Positions 1 through 8,494 of a stretch of 64,000 nucleotides of DNA are shown in pieces. This DNA is from Pseudomonas sp. ERMR1:02 (lineage in GTDB: Bacteria > Pseudomonadota > Gammaproteobacteria > Pseudomonadales > Pseudomonadaceae): the NCBI RefSeq assembly GCF_002277815.1, contig NZ_NKJI01000016.1:1-64000 (forward strand), in the 5' to 3' direction. Position 1 is the stretch's first letter. Each line of letters opens with the position of its first letter. The position numbers were made by a program, and so were the translations under genes. Under the pieces are notes generated by a model that searched no databases, was not told where the DNA came from, and saw nothing but the letters and a program-made list of their open reading frames with translations.

Positions 1-140
1 CTGGAACGTTGTACTACGTAAATGCCTGCTGAATTTCCAAGTCTGAATTTAAATGTTCATTGTGCGAAAATTTTGAGGGGAAGTGAACTATCAGAACTGC
101 TAGTTGCATTTGGCTGGTGTTCGTATTTAATTGTTAACTC

Positions 141-165
141 TCCACTTTATATCGATATTTGTGGA
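141..165. promoter_or_regulatory. Imperfect 25-bp palindrome upstream of the small gene at 201
   Basis: Arms TCCAC (141-145) and GTGGA (161-165) surround a perfect ATATCGATAT core at 149-158. It ends 35 bases before the start codon at 201, where an operator or a leader hairpin could lie. The first 200 bases are clearly more AT-rich than the rest of the window. No function is known. Confidence 0.35.
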
Positions 166-200
166 GTTTGAATTTTACTTTGAATTGGTAGAGGACTCAT

Positions 201-458
201 ATGAATGACCAGCCGAACCGCGCTGCGGGAGTAGTTGTTTCGTTTGAAACGGTAGATCCGGAGGACGATCCCGATTGGCCATTAACCCGCATAAAGGGCA
301 CGATCAAGGATGATTTGGATGGCAGAATTTACACTTATAATCAAAAAACGTTTGAAGGATGGTTCGAGGCAAGGCCGCTGCCTGGAAAACGTGTCCGTTT
401 TCTTAGGTATCACAGTGGGCAACACGGTTACGTAGCCGAAGAAGTCGAGCTGGAATAA
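201..458 (+). CDS. Hypothetical 85-aa acidic protein
   Basis: I do not recognise the family. The start ATG follows a GAGGA Shine-Dalgarno (190-194). The protein has no signal peptide or membrane segment. It is acidic at both ends (EDDPD near residue 25, EEVELE at the end) with a more basic centre (GKRVRF). The middle, with short alternating hydrophobic residues (GTIKDD, GRIYTY, KRVRFLRY), could form a small beta barrel of the cold-shock/OB kind, but this is a guess from composition. It stands alone, with AT-rich DNA upstream and no operon partner in view, which fits an acquired or orphan gene. The good ribosome binding site and Pseudomonas-like codon use support it being real. Confidence 0.6.
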   Translation: MNDQPNRAAGVVVSFETVDPEDDPDWPLTRIKGTIKDDLDGRIYTYNQKTFEGWFEARPLPGKRVRFLRYHSGQHGYVAEEVELE

Positions 459-624
459 CCAGGAGTCTACTCAAATAGTTAGTGCACTGATTCTCCTTTC
501 GGTACAAAGGTGGTCCGTTCACCAGTTGTTCCCAGCTCGCTTTGGAACCTGGCAGTCTTCGCACTTTGTTTTTGCCTTCGGTTCCTTGAGAGCGAGCTTT
601 TTCGTGATTGGAGTTTTCGACCTC

Positions 625-954
625 TCAGTAATTTTCCCCGCGTTCCATTACATCCTTCTTCACCCTAGGCGCATCCGGATCCTGCCCCGCCGGAAACCTG
701 CCCTTCAGATTCCACGCAAACGCAATAATCTCCGCGATCGTGCGATACAACTCCTCCGGAATACTGTCCCCCAGCTCCATGCGCGCCAGCAAACTCACCA
801 GTTCAGGGTTCTCGTAGATCGGCACTTCACAGTCGCGTGCAATCCTGAGAATTTCTTCAGCCAATTCTTCATCGCCCTTGGCCGTGAGGGTCGGGGCGTG
901 GGTGCCGTCGTATTTGAGGGCGATGGCCTGGCGTGGGGCGTTGGGGGCTTTCAT
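625..954 (-). CDS. FlhB C-terminal-domain protein (FlhB2-like export switch homologue)
   Basis: This 109-residue protein matches only the cytoplasmic C-terminal part of the FlhB/EscU/HrcU export switch: an AIALKYDG start near residue 10, then the family block PELVSLLARMELGDSIPEEL and a TIAEIIAFAWNLKGR helix. It lacks the membrane part and has no NPTH autocleavage motif. Free-standing FlhB-like proteins next to a fliK-like gene are common in Pseudomonas, so it is probably a complete gene. The upstream fliK-like frame ends with a TGA overlapping this ATG (951-954), a translational-coupling arrangement. A role in flagellar export specificity is inferred from the family; the precise function is not established here. 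Confidence 0.82.
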   Translation of the reverse strand: MKAPNAPRQAIALKYDGTHAPTLTAKGDEELAEEILRIARDCEVPIYENPELVSLLARMELGDSIPEELYRTIAEIIAFAWNLKGRFPAGQDPDAPRVKKDVMERGENY

Positions 955-2524
955 GCGGTTTCGTCGACCCAGCGTTGATCAAGACGGGTTTGCGGACCTT
1001 GTGGCGGTTTGCCGTGATGGCAATCGAGATCGCCGACGTTCAGGCCTGATGCAAGCAGGCGTTGGCGCAGTGCGGCCAGGTTGCTTTCGATCAGACTGGC
1101 GGTGTACGGCCGTTCGGCCCACAGCTGGCTGGAAGACTGCCCTTGATCAGTTGTGCCTGAATCTGCATCGGACCCAACGGTTCCATGTCGAAGGCCAGTT
1201 CGACGCGCCACAGCTGTTGTTTCGGCTCGCGTTCGTCGCGGCGTTCCTGGGATTGTTCTTTATCTGGCGCCTCTTCGCGCTGGAACTTGATCTGCAACGG
1301 CACGATGTCCTGCATGTTGCGCATCGGGATTTCCAGTTGCCAGGTGCTCATAAGGCGACCGTCACTGGTGACGCCGCTCTGCTCCAGGCTCGACAGTTGA
1401 TGGCTTTGCAGGCGTGAAACTGCTGCCGCAGCCAATCGCAGCAGGTGTTCGAGATCGTCTTCGCCCTCGGCGTTTTGCAGCAGGCGCTCTGGTAGCGGGA
1501 AGCTGGTCGGCGACGGTTTGGCGCTGACTTGCCCGAGCATGCCGAGGGCGTTGCGCACGAAACTCGGCATGGCTTGGGCTAGGGTGTTGGCGGCGATGAT
1601 TGCGCTGAGATTGGTGCTGGCCGGCAGCCCCGGTGTCAGTTGCGCGATCAGTTTGAGCAGATCGGCTTTCATGTCGGGGGCGAGCGTCGGGTTCTGCCCG
1701 GTCAACAATTTGGTTTCGAGGAACGCGCCGCTGTTGGCCAATGCCAGGGCTAGACCTTTCGGTGTGCTGAGTTGCTGAATGTCCGGCAGACCGGAAAGCA
1801 ACTTGTCCACGGCGGCGCGCAGGTCGCTTGAAGTCTGATTCGAAGGAGGCAGGTTTTGCAGAAGCTTGAGCAAACCATCCAGCGAACCTTGACGGCTGGT
1901 TTGGCTGGTCAGTTGCTGGGTCACTGCCAATTGCTCCTGGCGGTTGCTCAAAGGCACGAACTTCAAAGTCTGAGTGTCCTGCACCTGGGCACTTAGCAAC
2001 GTGCCGATGCGCAACGGCTGCGGGCTGTCGATGCTCAAGGTGCTACCGCTCAGGGCGGTATTGAGCAGGCTGACCATCGAGCGAAACACCGTCGGTTGCC
2101 CAGGCATTTGCGGCAACACCTGGGAAGTCAGCACTTTGCCCTGTAGCAGAGTGCCGACCGGCAGTTGCGCGGTGTCGATGCGGGTGAGGGTGGCGATGCT
2201 GGAGGCGATGGCCTGTTGCACGGTGACGGCCAGATTGCCCGCCGAAGGTTGGGTCACCGCAATGCTGGTGCCTTGGGCCAACGGTAAGTTGCTGGTGGCC
2301 TGGACCGTGGTCTGGCGCCCGCTTTCAAGGGTGACTTTGAGCAGCAGCTGAAATGTCTGATCCGCCTGCTTGAGTGACAACACTTCAGCCTTTGCGGTCT
2401 GACCGGCAGTGATCAGGCCCTCGATGGGCGTCAGCAGCTTGAGCAACTCGCCACTGACCGCCAGCGGACGCGTGGGCGCCGGGACTGTCTGCGGCAGCGG
2501 GAGGATGTTCATTTCGCCTGTCAT
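951..2524 (-). pseudogene. fliK: FliK-like flagellar hook-length control protein, frameshifted near 1133
   Basis: FliK measures hook length and switches export substrate with FlhB. Reading from ATG 2524, the protein is a long Gln/Ser/Thr/Leu-rich chain followed by the conserved C-terminal hook domain (MEPLGPMQIQAQLIKGSL). The frame then breaks: as written it ends after 477 residues with an unrelated tail (PASCGPNGRTPPV). The expected sequence (SSQLWAERPYTASLIESNL...VDETA) continues in another frame to the stop at 951. Restoring one base in the short A run at 1133-1134 (T run on the coding strand) gives a continuous 524-residue protein. Either the base was lost in sequencing or the last ~40 residues are truly lost. 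The gene lies leftward, divergent from ccmA. Confidence 0.8.
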
Positions 2525-2552
2525 ACGCGGTCACAACCTTGGGAAAATGCAC

Positions 2553-2581
2553 TCTTTAGAGTAGGAAATGGCATGTATAAT
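2553..2581 (+). promoter_or_regulatory. Possible sigma-70 promoter of the ccm operon
   Basis: A consensus TATAAT lies at 2576-2581, 140 bases before ccmA, in the fliK/ccmA divergent gap. The hexamer 17 bases upstream (TCTTTA, 2553-2558) is a poor -35. This is a sequence match only; no transcription start is known. Confidence 0.35.
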
Positions 2582-2721
2582 GCCGCCCGTTGTATACAGA
2601 GTCGCAAGAACATTGCAATTGTTTGACGTAGCTCTCTAGAACACGCCGTCATTGCATCTATGCTGTATCTCTATAACGGCCGCACCAAAGCCGACTTGAA
2701 CCGTATAAGGCCCGTGAACCC

Positions 2722-3357
2722 TTGACCAGTCCTGTCCTGCAAACCGTTGCCCTTGCCTGTGAGCGAGACCTTCGGCTGCTCTTCGAAAATCTCGATTTGA
2801 GACTGGCCAGTGGCGAAATGGTGCAAATCAGCGGCCCCAACGGCAGTGGCAAGACCAGTTTGTTACGCCTGCTTTCAGGCCTGATGCACCCGACCGCCGG
2901 TCAAGTACTGCTCAACGGCCGGCCGCTCGATGATCAGCGTACGGAGTTGGCGCGCAACCTGCTGTGGATCGGCCATGCGGCGGGGATCAAGGACTTGCTG
3001 ACACCCGAAGAGAACCTCAGCTGGCTCTGCGCCCTGCATCAACCGGCTTCCCATGAAGCGATCTGGCAAGCCCTGGCGGCGGTCGGATTACGCGGTTTCG
3101 AAGATATTCCCTGCCACACCCTGTCTGCTGGTCAGCAGCGTCGCGTCGCACTGGCGCGCCTTTATCTGGACAGCCCACCGCTGTGGATACTCGATGAACC
3201 GTTCACCGCGCTCGACAAGCAAGGCGTAGCGCAGCTTGAAGAACACCTGGCTGGCCACTGCGAACGCGGCGGCATGGTGGTGTTGACCACTCACCACACG
3301 CTGAGCCGCATGCCGGTGGGTTATCGCGACATTGATCTGGGGAAGTGGGCCGTATGA
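2722..3357 (+). CDS. ccmA: CcmA, ATPase of the haem-handling ABC transporter
   Basis: CcmA is the cytoplasmic ATPase that, with CcmB and CcmC, drives release of haem-loaded CcmE during cytochrome c maturation. The 211-residue protein shows Walker A GPNGSGKT (38-45), the ABC signature LSAGQ (134-138), Walker B LWILDEP (154-160) and switch His191. The start is taken as TTG 2722: the protein begins normally from there, and the nearby GTG at 2714 is in a frame that stops at once. It is the first gene of ccmABCDEFGHI and its stop overlaps the ccmB ATG (ATGA). The length is typical of the family. Confidence 0.95.
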   Translation: MTSPVLQTVALACERDLRLLFENLDLRLASGEMVQISGPNGSGKTSLLRLLSGLMHPTAGQVLLNGRPLDDQRTELARNLLWIGHAAGIKDLLTPEENLSWLCALHQPASHEAIWQALAAVGLRGFEDIPCHTLSAGQQRRVALARLYLDSPPLWILDEPFTALDKQGVAQLEEHLAGHCERGGMVVLTTHHTLSRMPVGYRDIDLGKWAV

Positions 3358-4022
3358 GTGTTTTCGGCCTGTTGGTAGCCCGTGAGGCCCGTTTGTTGTT
3401 CCGCCGCCCCGCGGAGCTGGCAAACCCGTTGGTGTTCTTCGCCATTGTCGTTTCGCTGTTCCCGTTGGCGGTCGGTCCGGAGTCTCAATTGTTGCAAACC
3501 TTGTCTCCGGGGCTAGTCTGGGTGGCAGCCCTTTTATCGGTTTTGCTCTCGCTGGACGGGCTTTTCCGCAGTGATTTCGAAGACGGATCGCTTGAACAGT
3601 GGGTCCTTTCGCCGCACCCCCTGCCTCTTCTGGTTTTGGCAAAGGTGCTGGCACACTGGGCGTTTTCCGGCCTGGCACTGGTTTTGCTCGCACCCTTGCT
3701 GGCGTTGATGCTCGGTTTGCCTGCCGCCTGTCTGCCGGTGTTGCTGCTTTCGTTATTGCTGGGTACACCGGTGCTGAGCCTGCTCGGTGCAGTGGGCGCG
3801 GCGTTGACCGTCGGTTTGAAGCGCGGTGGCCTGTTGCTGGCGTTGCTGATTCTGCCGTTGTACATACCGGTATTGATTCTCGGCAGCGGCGCCTTGCAGG
3901 CGGCCTTGCAGGGCATGCCGGCGACCGGTTATCTGTTGTGGCTTGGTAGCCTGACCGCTTTGGCGATAACTCTGACACCCTTTGCTATAGCTGCTGGCCT
4001 GAAGATCAGCGTCGGCGAATAA
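3354..4022 (+). CDS. ccmB: CcmB, membrane permease of the haem-handling ABC transporter
   Basis: CcmB is the integral membrane partner of CcmA. The 222-residue protein has about six hydrophobic segments and the early family pattern LLVAREARLLFRRPAE, followed by long Leu/Val/Ala stretches. Start ATG 3354 overlaps the ccmA stop (ATGA); a GTG nine bases upstream is in frame but would extend further into ccmA. An 84-96 base gap follows before ccmC, the only sizeable gap in the operon, and holds no obvious terminator. Confidence 0.95.
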   Translation: MSVFGLLVAREARLLFRRPAELANPLVFFAIVVSLFPLAVGPESQLLQTLSPGLVWVAALLSVLLSLDGLFRSDFEDGSLEQWVLSPHPLPLLVLAKVLAHWAFSGLALVLLAPLLALMLGLPAACLPVLLLSLLLGTPVLSLLGAVGAALTVGLKRGGLLLALLILPLYIPVLILGSGALQAALQGMPATGYLLWLGSLTALAITLTPFAIAAGLKISVGE

Positions 4023-4118
4023 TAATGAGGTCTGGTTAAAATTAACCACTACTTTTAATTAAAAGCAGACCCTTTGGCTGACTCGTGATAACGAGCAGTA
4101 ACCGTGATGGAAACAGTA

Positions 4119-4874
4119 ATGAACTGGACCTGGTTTCATAAGCTCGGCTCACCCAAGTGGTTCTACGGCATCAGCAGTAAATTGCTGCCGTGGCTGAGCA
4201 TTGCGGCGTTGCTGCTGATCGGCATTGGTGTGGTCTGGGGCCTGGCTTTCGCGCCGCCCGACTATCAGCAGGGCAACAGCTTTCGCATCATCTACATCCA
4301 CGTTCCGGCCGCCATGCTGGCGCAGTCCATCTACGTGATGCTGGCCGTGTGCGGTGTCGTCGGGCTGGTGTGGAAAATGAAACTGGCCGACGTCGCCCTG
4401 CAATGCGCGGCGCCCATCGGTGCCTGGATGACCGCCGTGGCGCTGGTCACCGGGGCGATCTGGGGCAAGCCGACCTGGGGCTCGTGGTGGGTCTGGGACG
4501 CGCGACTGACGTCGATGCTGATTCTGCTGTTTCTGTACTTCGGTCTTATTGCGCTGGGCAACGCCATCAGTAATCGTGACAGCGCGGCCAAGGCCTGCGC
4601 GGTGCTGGCGATTGTCGGGGTGATCAACATCCCGATCATCAAATACTCGGTGGAGTGGTGGAACACCTTGCACCAGGGCGCGACATTCACCCTCACCGAA
4701 AAACCGGCGATGCCCGCCGAAATGTGGCTGCCACTGCTGCTGACGGCGTTGGGTTTCTACTGTTTCTTCGGCGCGGTATTGCTGCTGCGCATGCGCCTTG
4801 AAGTGCTCAAGCGCGAGGCGCGGGCCAGTTGGGTGAAAGCCGAAGTGGAAAACAGTCTGGAGGCCGTTCGATGA
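4119..4874 (+). CDS. ccmC: CcmC, haem-binding inner-membrane protein of cytochrome c maturation
   Basis: CcmC loads haem onto CcmE. The 251-residue polytopic protein carries the tryptophan-rich signature WGSWWVWD (120-127), flanked by His61 and His185, at the places of the family's conserved periplasmic haem-ligand histidines. ATG 4119 is preferred because GGAAA lies just upstream and the protein then begins MNWTWFHKLG as in relatives; GTG 4104 and ATG 4107 are in-frame alternatives. The stop overlaps the ccmD ATG (ATGA, 4871-4874). Confidence 0.95.
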   Translation: MNWTWFHKLGSPKWFYGISSKLLPWLSIAALLLIGIGVVWGLAFAPPDYQQGNSFRIIYIHVPAAMLAQSIYVMLAVCGVVGLVWKMKLADVALQCAAPIGAWMTAVALVTGAIWGKPTWGSWWVWDARLTSMLILLFLYFGLIALGNAISNRDSAAKACAVLAIVGVINIPIIKYSVEWWNTLHQGATFTLTEKPAMPAEMWLPLLLTALGFYCFFGAVLLLRMRLEVLKREARASWVKAEVENSLEAVR

Positions 4875-5047
4875 GTTTTGCGTCATTCGGCGACTTCATC
4901 GCCATGGGCCATCACGGCCTGTATGTCTGGTCAGCCTACGGCATCTGCCTGGCGGTGTTGGCCCTCAACGTGGCGGCGCCGATCCTGGCCCGCAAGCGTT
5001 ATCTGCAACAAGAGGCGCGTCGTCTGCGCCGGGAGAACGGCAAGTGA
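4871..5047 (+). CDS. ccmD: CcmD, small membrane protein of the CcmABCD complex
   Basis: This 58-residue protein has a single central membrane segment (about residues 17-37) followed by a highly basic tail (KRYLQQEARRLRRENGK), the standard CcmD design. CcmD stabilises the CcmABC-CcmE complex and is needed for holo-CcmE release. Start ATG 4871 lies in an ATGA overlap with ccmC. The end overlaps the ccmE GTG (GTGA, 5044-5047). In-frame starts upstream would run inside ccmC and are rejected. Confidence 0.92.
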   Translation: MSFASFGDFIAMGHHGLYVWSAYGICLAVLALNVAAPILARKRYLQQEARRLRRENGK

Positions 5048-5499
5048 ATCCGCTGCGTAAAAAGCGTCTTATCATTATTTTCGCGATTCTGGTCGGTGTC
5101 GGCGCTGCCGTTGGCCTGGCCCTGAGCGCCCTGCAGCAAAACATCAATCTGTTTTACACCCCGACCCAGATCGCCAACGGCGAAGCGCCGCAAGACACGC
5201 GGATTCGTGCGGGCGGCATGGTCGAGAAAGGCTCGCTGCAACGGTCTAGCGATTCGCTGGACGTGAAATTCATCGTCACCGACTTCAATAAATCCGTAAC
5301 CATCACTTATCGCGGCATTCTTCCGGACCTGTTCCGCGAAGGGCAGGGCATCGTTGCCCTGGGCAAGATCAATGCCGATGGCGTGGTGGTGGCCGATGAA
5401 GTGCTGGCCAAGCACGACGAGAAGTACATGCCGCCGGAAGTGACCAAAGCGCTGAAAGACAGTGGTCAATCCGCTCCAACACCCGCGAAGGAGGGTTGA
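5044..5499 (+). CDS. ccmE: CcmE, periplasmic haem chaperone
   Basis: CcmE binds haem covalently through a histidine and passes it to the CcmF/H ligation machine. The 151-residue protein has a basic N-terminus with a signal anchor (about 9-31), an OB-type beta domain, and the haem-attachment motif with His124 and Tyr128 (HDEKY). The start is GTG 5044 within a GTGA overlap with ccmD. The C-terminal tail after PPEV is flexible and Ser/Pro/Lys-rich, as usual. A strong GGAGG before ccmF overlaps its last codons. Confidence 0.95.
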   Translation: MNPLRKKRLIIIFAILVGVGAAVGLALSALQQNINLFYTPTQIANGEAPQDTRIRAGGMVEKGSLQRSSDSLDVKFIVTDFNKSVTITYRGILPDLFREGQGIVALGKINADGVVVADEVLAKHDEKYMPPEVTKALKDSGQSAPTPAKEG

Positions 5500-5502
5500 T
5501 CG

Positions 5503-7491
5503 ATGACTTCCGGCATTTTTATACCAGAGCTGGGCCATCTGGCCATGATTCTGGCGCTGTGTTTTGCCCTGGTTCAGGCCGTGGTGCCATTGCTTGGCGC
5601 CTGGCGCGGTGACCGTTTGTGGATGAGCCTGGCCCAGCCGGCCGCCTGGGGTCAGTTCGCTTTTCTGGTCTTCGCCTTCGGTTGTCTGACTTACGCCTTC
5701 ATGACCGACGATTTCTCCGTCGCCTATGTAGCCAGCAACTCCAACAGCGCATTGCCGTGGTACTACAAATTCAGCGCCGTATGGGGCGCACACGAAGGTT
5801 CGTTGCTGCTGTGGGCACTGATCCTCGGTGGCTGGACTTTCGCCGTGTCGGTGTTCTCCCGCCAGTTGCCGCAAGTGATGCTGGCGCGGGTGCTGGCGGT
5901 GATGGGGATGATCAGCACCGGTTTCCTGCTGTTCCTGATCCTCACTTCCAACCCGTTCTCGCGCATCCTGCCGCAGATTCCGGCAGACGGACACGACCTT
6001 AACCCGCTGCTGCAAGACATCGGCCTGATCGTGCACCCGCCGATGCTGTATATGGGCTACGTCGGGTTCTCCGTGGCCTTCGCCTTCGCCATTGCCGCAC
6101 TACTGGGCGGTCGCCTTGATGCGGCGTGGGCACGCTGGTCGCGTCCGTGGACCATCGTCGCCTGGGCCTTTCTCGGCATCGGCATTACCCTCGGCTCTTG
6201 GTGGGCCTATTACGAACTCGGCTGGGGCGGCTGGTGGTTCTGGGACCCGGTGGAAAACGCTTCCTTCATGCCTTGGCTGGTGGGCACCGCGCTGATTCAC
6301 TCGCTGGCGGTCACGGAAAAACGTGGCGTGTTCAAGAGCTGGACCGTGTTGTTGGCCATTGCCGCGTTCTCGTTGAGTTTGCTGGGCACTTTCCTCGTGC
6401 GTTCCGGTGTGCTGACGTCGGTTCACGCCTTCGCCTCCGACCCCGAGCGTGGCGTGTTCATCCTGATTTTCCTGTTGTTCGTGGTCGGTGGTTCGCTGAC
6501 GCTGTTTGCCCTGCGGGCGCCGGTGGTCAAGAGCCAGGTCGGCTTCAACCTCTGGTCCCGGGAAACCCTGTTGCTGGGCAACAACCTGGTGCTGGTAGTA
6601 GCGGCTTCGATGATCCTGCTCGGCACCTTGTACCCGCTAATTCTCGATGCGATAACCGGTGCCAAGCTGTCGGTCGGTCCGCCTTACTTCAACGCGCTGT
6701 TCATTCCGTTGATGGCGTTGTTGATGCTGGTAATGGCGGTCGGTGTGATCGTGCGCTGGAAAGACACCCCGGTGAAATGGTTGATGAACATGCTCACGCC
6801 GGTTCTGCTCGGCAGCGCCGCGCTGGCGGTGGTGGCGGGCGTCGCGTATGGCGATTTCAACTGGGCGGTATTGGCAACCTTCATGCTCGCCGCCTGGGTA
6901 TTGCTGGCCGGTGTGCGTGACATCTTCGACAAGACCCGCCACAAAGGCCTGATCAAAGGTCTGCCGACCCTGACCCGCAGTTATTGGGGCATGCAGCTTG
7001 CGCACCTGGGCATCGCGGTGTGCGCGCTTGGCGTGGTGCTGTCGAGCCAGAACAGTGCCGAGCGCGACCTGCGCCTGGCGCCGGGTGAGTCCATGGACCT
7101 GGCCGGTTACCACTTCGTGTTCGAAGGCGCCAAGCACTTCGAAGGCCCGAACTTCACTTCCGACAAGGGCACCATCCGGGTGATCCGCGATGGTAAGGAA
7201 GTCAGCGTGTTGCACCCGGAAAAACGCCTCTACACCGTGCAGAACTCCATGATGACCGAAGCCGGGATCGACGCCGGTTTCACCCGTGACCTCTACGTTG
7301 CGTTGGGCGAACCGCTGGGCGATGGCGCCTGGGCCGTGCGCGTCCACGTCAAACCGTTTGTGCGCTGGATCTGGTTCGGTGGGTTGCTCACCGGTCTGGG
7401 CGGGTTGCTGGCGGCGCTGGATGGGCGTTATCGAGTCAAAGTGAAAAGCCGCGTGCGTGAAGCACTGGGCATGAGTGGAGCCACTGCATGA
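5503..7491 (+). CDS. ccmF: CcmF, haem lyase core subunit
   Basis: CcmF, with CcmH and CcmI, reduces and attaches haem to apocytochrome c CxxCH sites at the periplasmic face. The 662-residue protein has well over ten membrane segments. It shows the WWD-domain signature WGGWWFWDP (241-249) and an HPP motif (178-180) among conserved haem-contact positions. A large periplasmic domain lies before the final membrane span (about residues 520-620). AAGGAGGG sits just ahead of ATG 5503. The stop overlaps ccmG (ATGA). Confidence 0.96.
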   Translation: MTSGIFIPELGHLAMILALCFALVQAVVPLLGAWRGDRLWMSLAQPAAWGQFAFLVFAFGCLTYAFMTDDFSVAYVASNSNSALPWYYKFSAVWGAHEGSLLLWALILGGWTFAVSVFSRQLPQVMLARVLAVMGMISTGFLLFLILTSNPFSRILPQIPADGHDLNPLLQDIGLIVHPPMLYMGYVGFSVAFAFAIAALLGGRLDAAWARWSRPWTIVAWAFLGIGITLGSWWAYYELGWGGWWFWDPVENASFMPWLVGTALIHSLAVTEKRGVFKSWTVLLAIAAFSLSLLGTFLVRSGVLTSVHAFASDPERGVFILIFLLFVVGGSLTLFALRAPVVKSQVGFNLWSRETLLLGNNLVLVVAASMILLGTLYPLILDAITGAKLSVGPPYFNALFIPLMALLMLVMAVGVIVRWKDTPVKWLMNMLTPVLLGSAALAVVAGVAYGDFNWAVLATFMLAAWVLLAGVRDIFDKTRHKGLIKGLPTLTRSYWGMQLAHLGIAVCALGVVLSSQNSAERDLRLAPGESMDLAGYHFVFEGAKHFEGPNFTSDKGTIRVIRDGKEVSVLHPEKRLYTVQNSMMTEAGIDAGFTRDLYVALGEPLGDGAWAVRVHVKPFVRWIWFGGLLTGLGGLLAALDGRYRVKVKSRVREALGMSGATA

Positions 7492-8024
7492 AGCGTTGGT
7501 TGATGTTGTTGCCGCTGGCGATTTTTCTGGTGGTTGCTGTTTTCCTGTATCGCGGTCTGTACCTGGACCCGGCCGAGTTGCCCTCGGCGATGATTGGCAA
7601 ACCGTTCCCTGAGTTTTCCCTGCCAGCGGTGCAGGGCGACAAGACCCTGACCCGCGCCGACATCCTTGGCAAACCGGCACTGGTCAACGTCTGGGGCACC
7701 TGGTGTATTTCCTGCCGGATCGAGCACCCGGTGCTGAACAGACTTTCCGAGAAAGGCGTGGTGATCTACGGCATCAACTACAAGGACGTCAACGTCGACG
7801 CCTTGAAGTGGCTGGCGGAATTCCACAACCCGTATCAACTGGACGTCCGCGACGATGCAGGCACCCTGGGCCTGAACCTCGGTGTGTACGGCGCTCCGGA
7901 AACCTTCTTTATCGACGCCAAGGGCATCATCCGTGACAAGTTCGTCGGGGTGATCGACGAGCAGGTCTGGCGTGAAAAACTGGCGGCCAAGTATCAGGCG
8001 CTGGTTGATGAGGCCAAGCCATGA
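7488..8024 (+). CDS. ccmG: CcmG (DsbE), thioredoxin-like thiol reductase
   Basis: This is a membrane-anchored thioredoxin-fold protein of 178 residues. An N-terminal anchor (about 4-22) is followed by a thioredoxin domain with active site WCISC (Cys73, Cys76) in the family context GTWCISCRIEHP. It keeps the CxxCH cysteines of apocytochromes, or the CcmH dithiol, reduced before haem attachment. It overlaps ccmF and ccmH by ATGA at either end, consistent with tight co-translation. Confidence 0.95.
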   Translation: MKRWLMLLPLAIFLVVAVFLYRGLYLDPAELPSAMIGKPFPEFSLPAVQGDKTLTRADILGKPALVNVWGTWCISCRIEHPVLNRLSEKGVVIYGINYKDVNVDALKWLAEFHNPYQLDVRDDAGTLGLNLGVYGAPETFFIDAKGIIRDKFVGVIDEQVWREKLAAKYQALVDEAKP

Positions 8025-8494
8025 AGCGCTGGCTCGCCGCTGTCGTTTTGGGCTTGAGCATGGCCGGGGTGGCACATGCGGCCATCGACACTTATGAGTT
8101 CGCCAAGGAGGGTGATCGCGAGCGTTTTCGCGAGTTGACCAAGGAACTGCGCTGCCCCAAGTGCCAGAACCAGGACATCGCCGATTCCAATGCGCCGATT
8201 GCCGCCGACCTGCGCAAAGAGATTTTTCGCATGCTTGGCGAGGGCAAGGACAATCAGCAGATCATCGACTTCATGGTCGACCGCTACGGTGATTTTGTCC
8301 GCTACAAACCGGCCCTGAATGCCAAGACTGCTCTGCTCTGGTTCGGCCCCGCCGGCCTGTTGCTGGGTGGTTTTGTGATCATCGCGGTGATTGTCCGCCG
8401 TCGTCGCGTGCAACGCGCCAACACTCCGGACTCGCTTTCTGCCGAGGAGCGCGAGCGCCTCGATCAACTGTTGGATAAAACCAAGAATGATTGA
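8021..8494 (+). CDS. ccmH: CcmH, apocytochrome-binding thiol subunit of haem lyase
   Basis: The 157-residue protein has a signal peptide (1-20, AHA cleavage region), the LRCPKCQNQ motif with Cys45 and Cys48 that forms mixed disulfides with apocytochrome c, and a C-terminal membrane anchor (about 105-125) followed by a basic tail. This is the short CcmH (CycL-type) form; the TPR part is the separate gene ccmI. It overlaps ccmG by ATGA and ccmI by 8 bases. Confidence 0.95.
   Translation: MKRWLAAVVLGLSMAGVAHAAIDTYEFAKEGDRERFRELTKELRCPKCQNQDIADSNAPIAADLRKEIFRMLGEGKDNQQIIDFMVDRYGDFVRYKPALNAKTALLWFGPAGLLLGGFVIIAVIVRRRRVQRANTPDSLSAEERERLDQLLDKTKND

Noticed and set aside
2587..2600. TTGTATACAG near the ccm promoter as a third GntR-type site
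   Set aside because: One mismatch to the palindrome, no symmetry and no link to glyoxylate genes.
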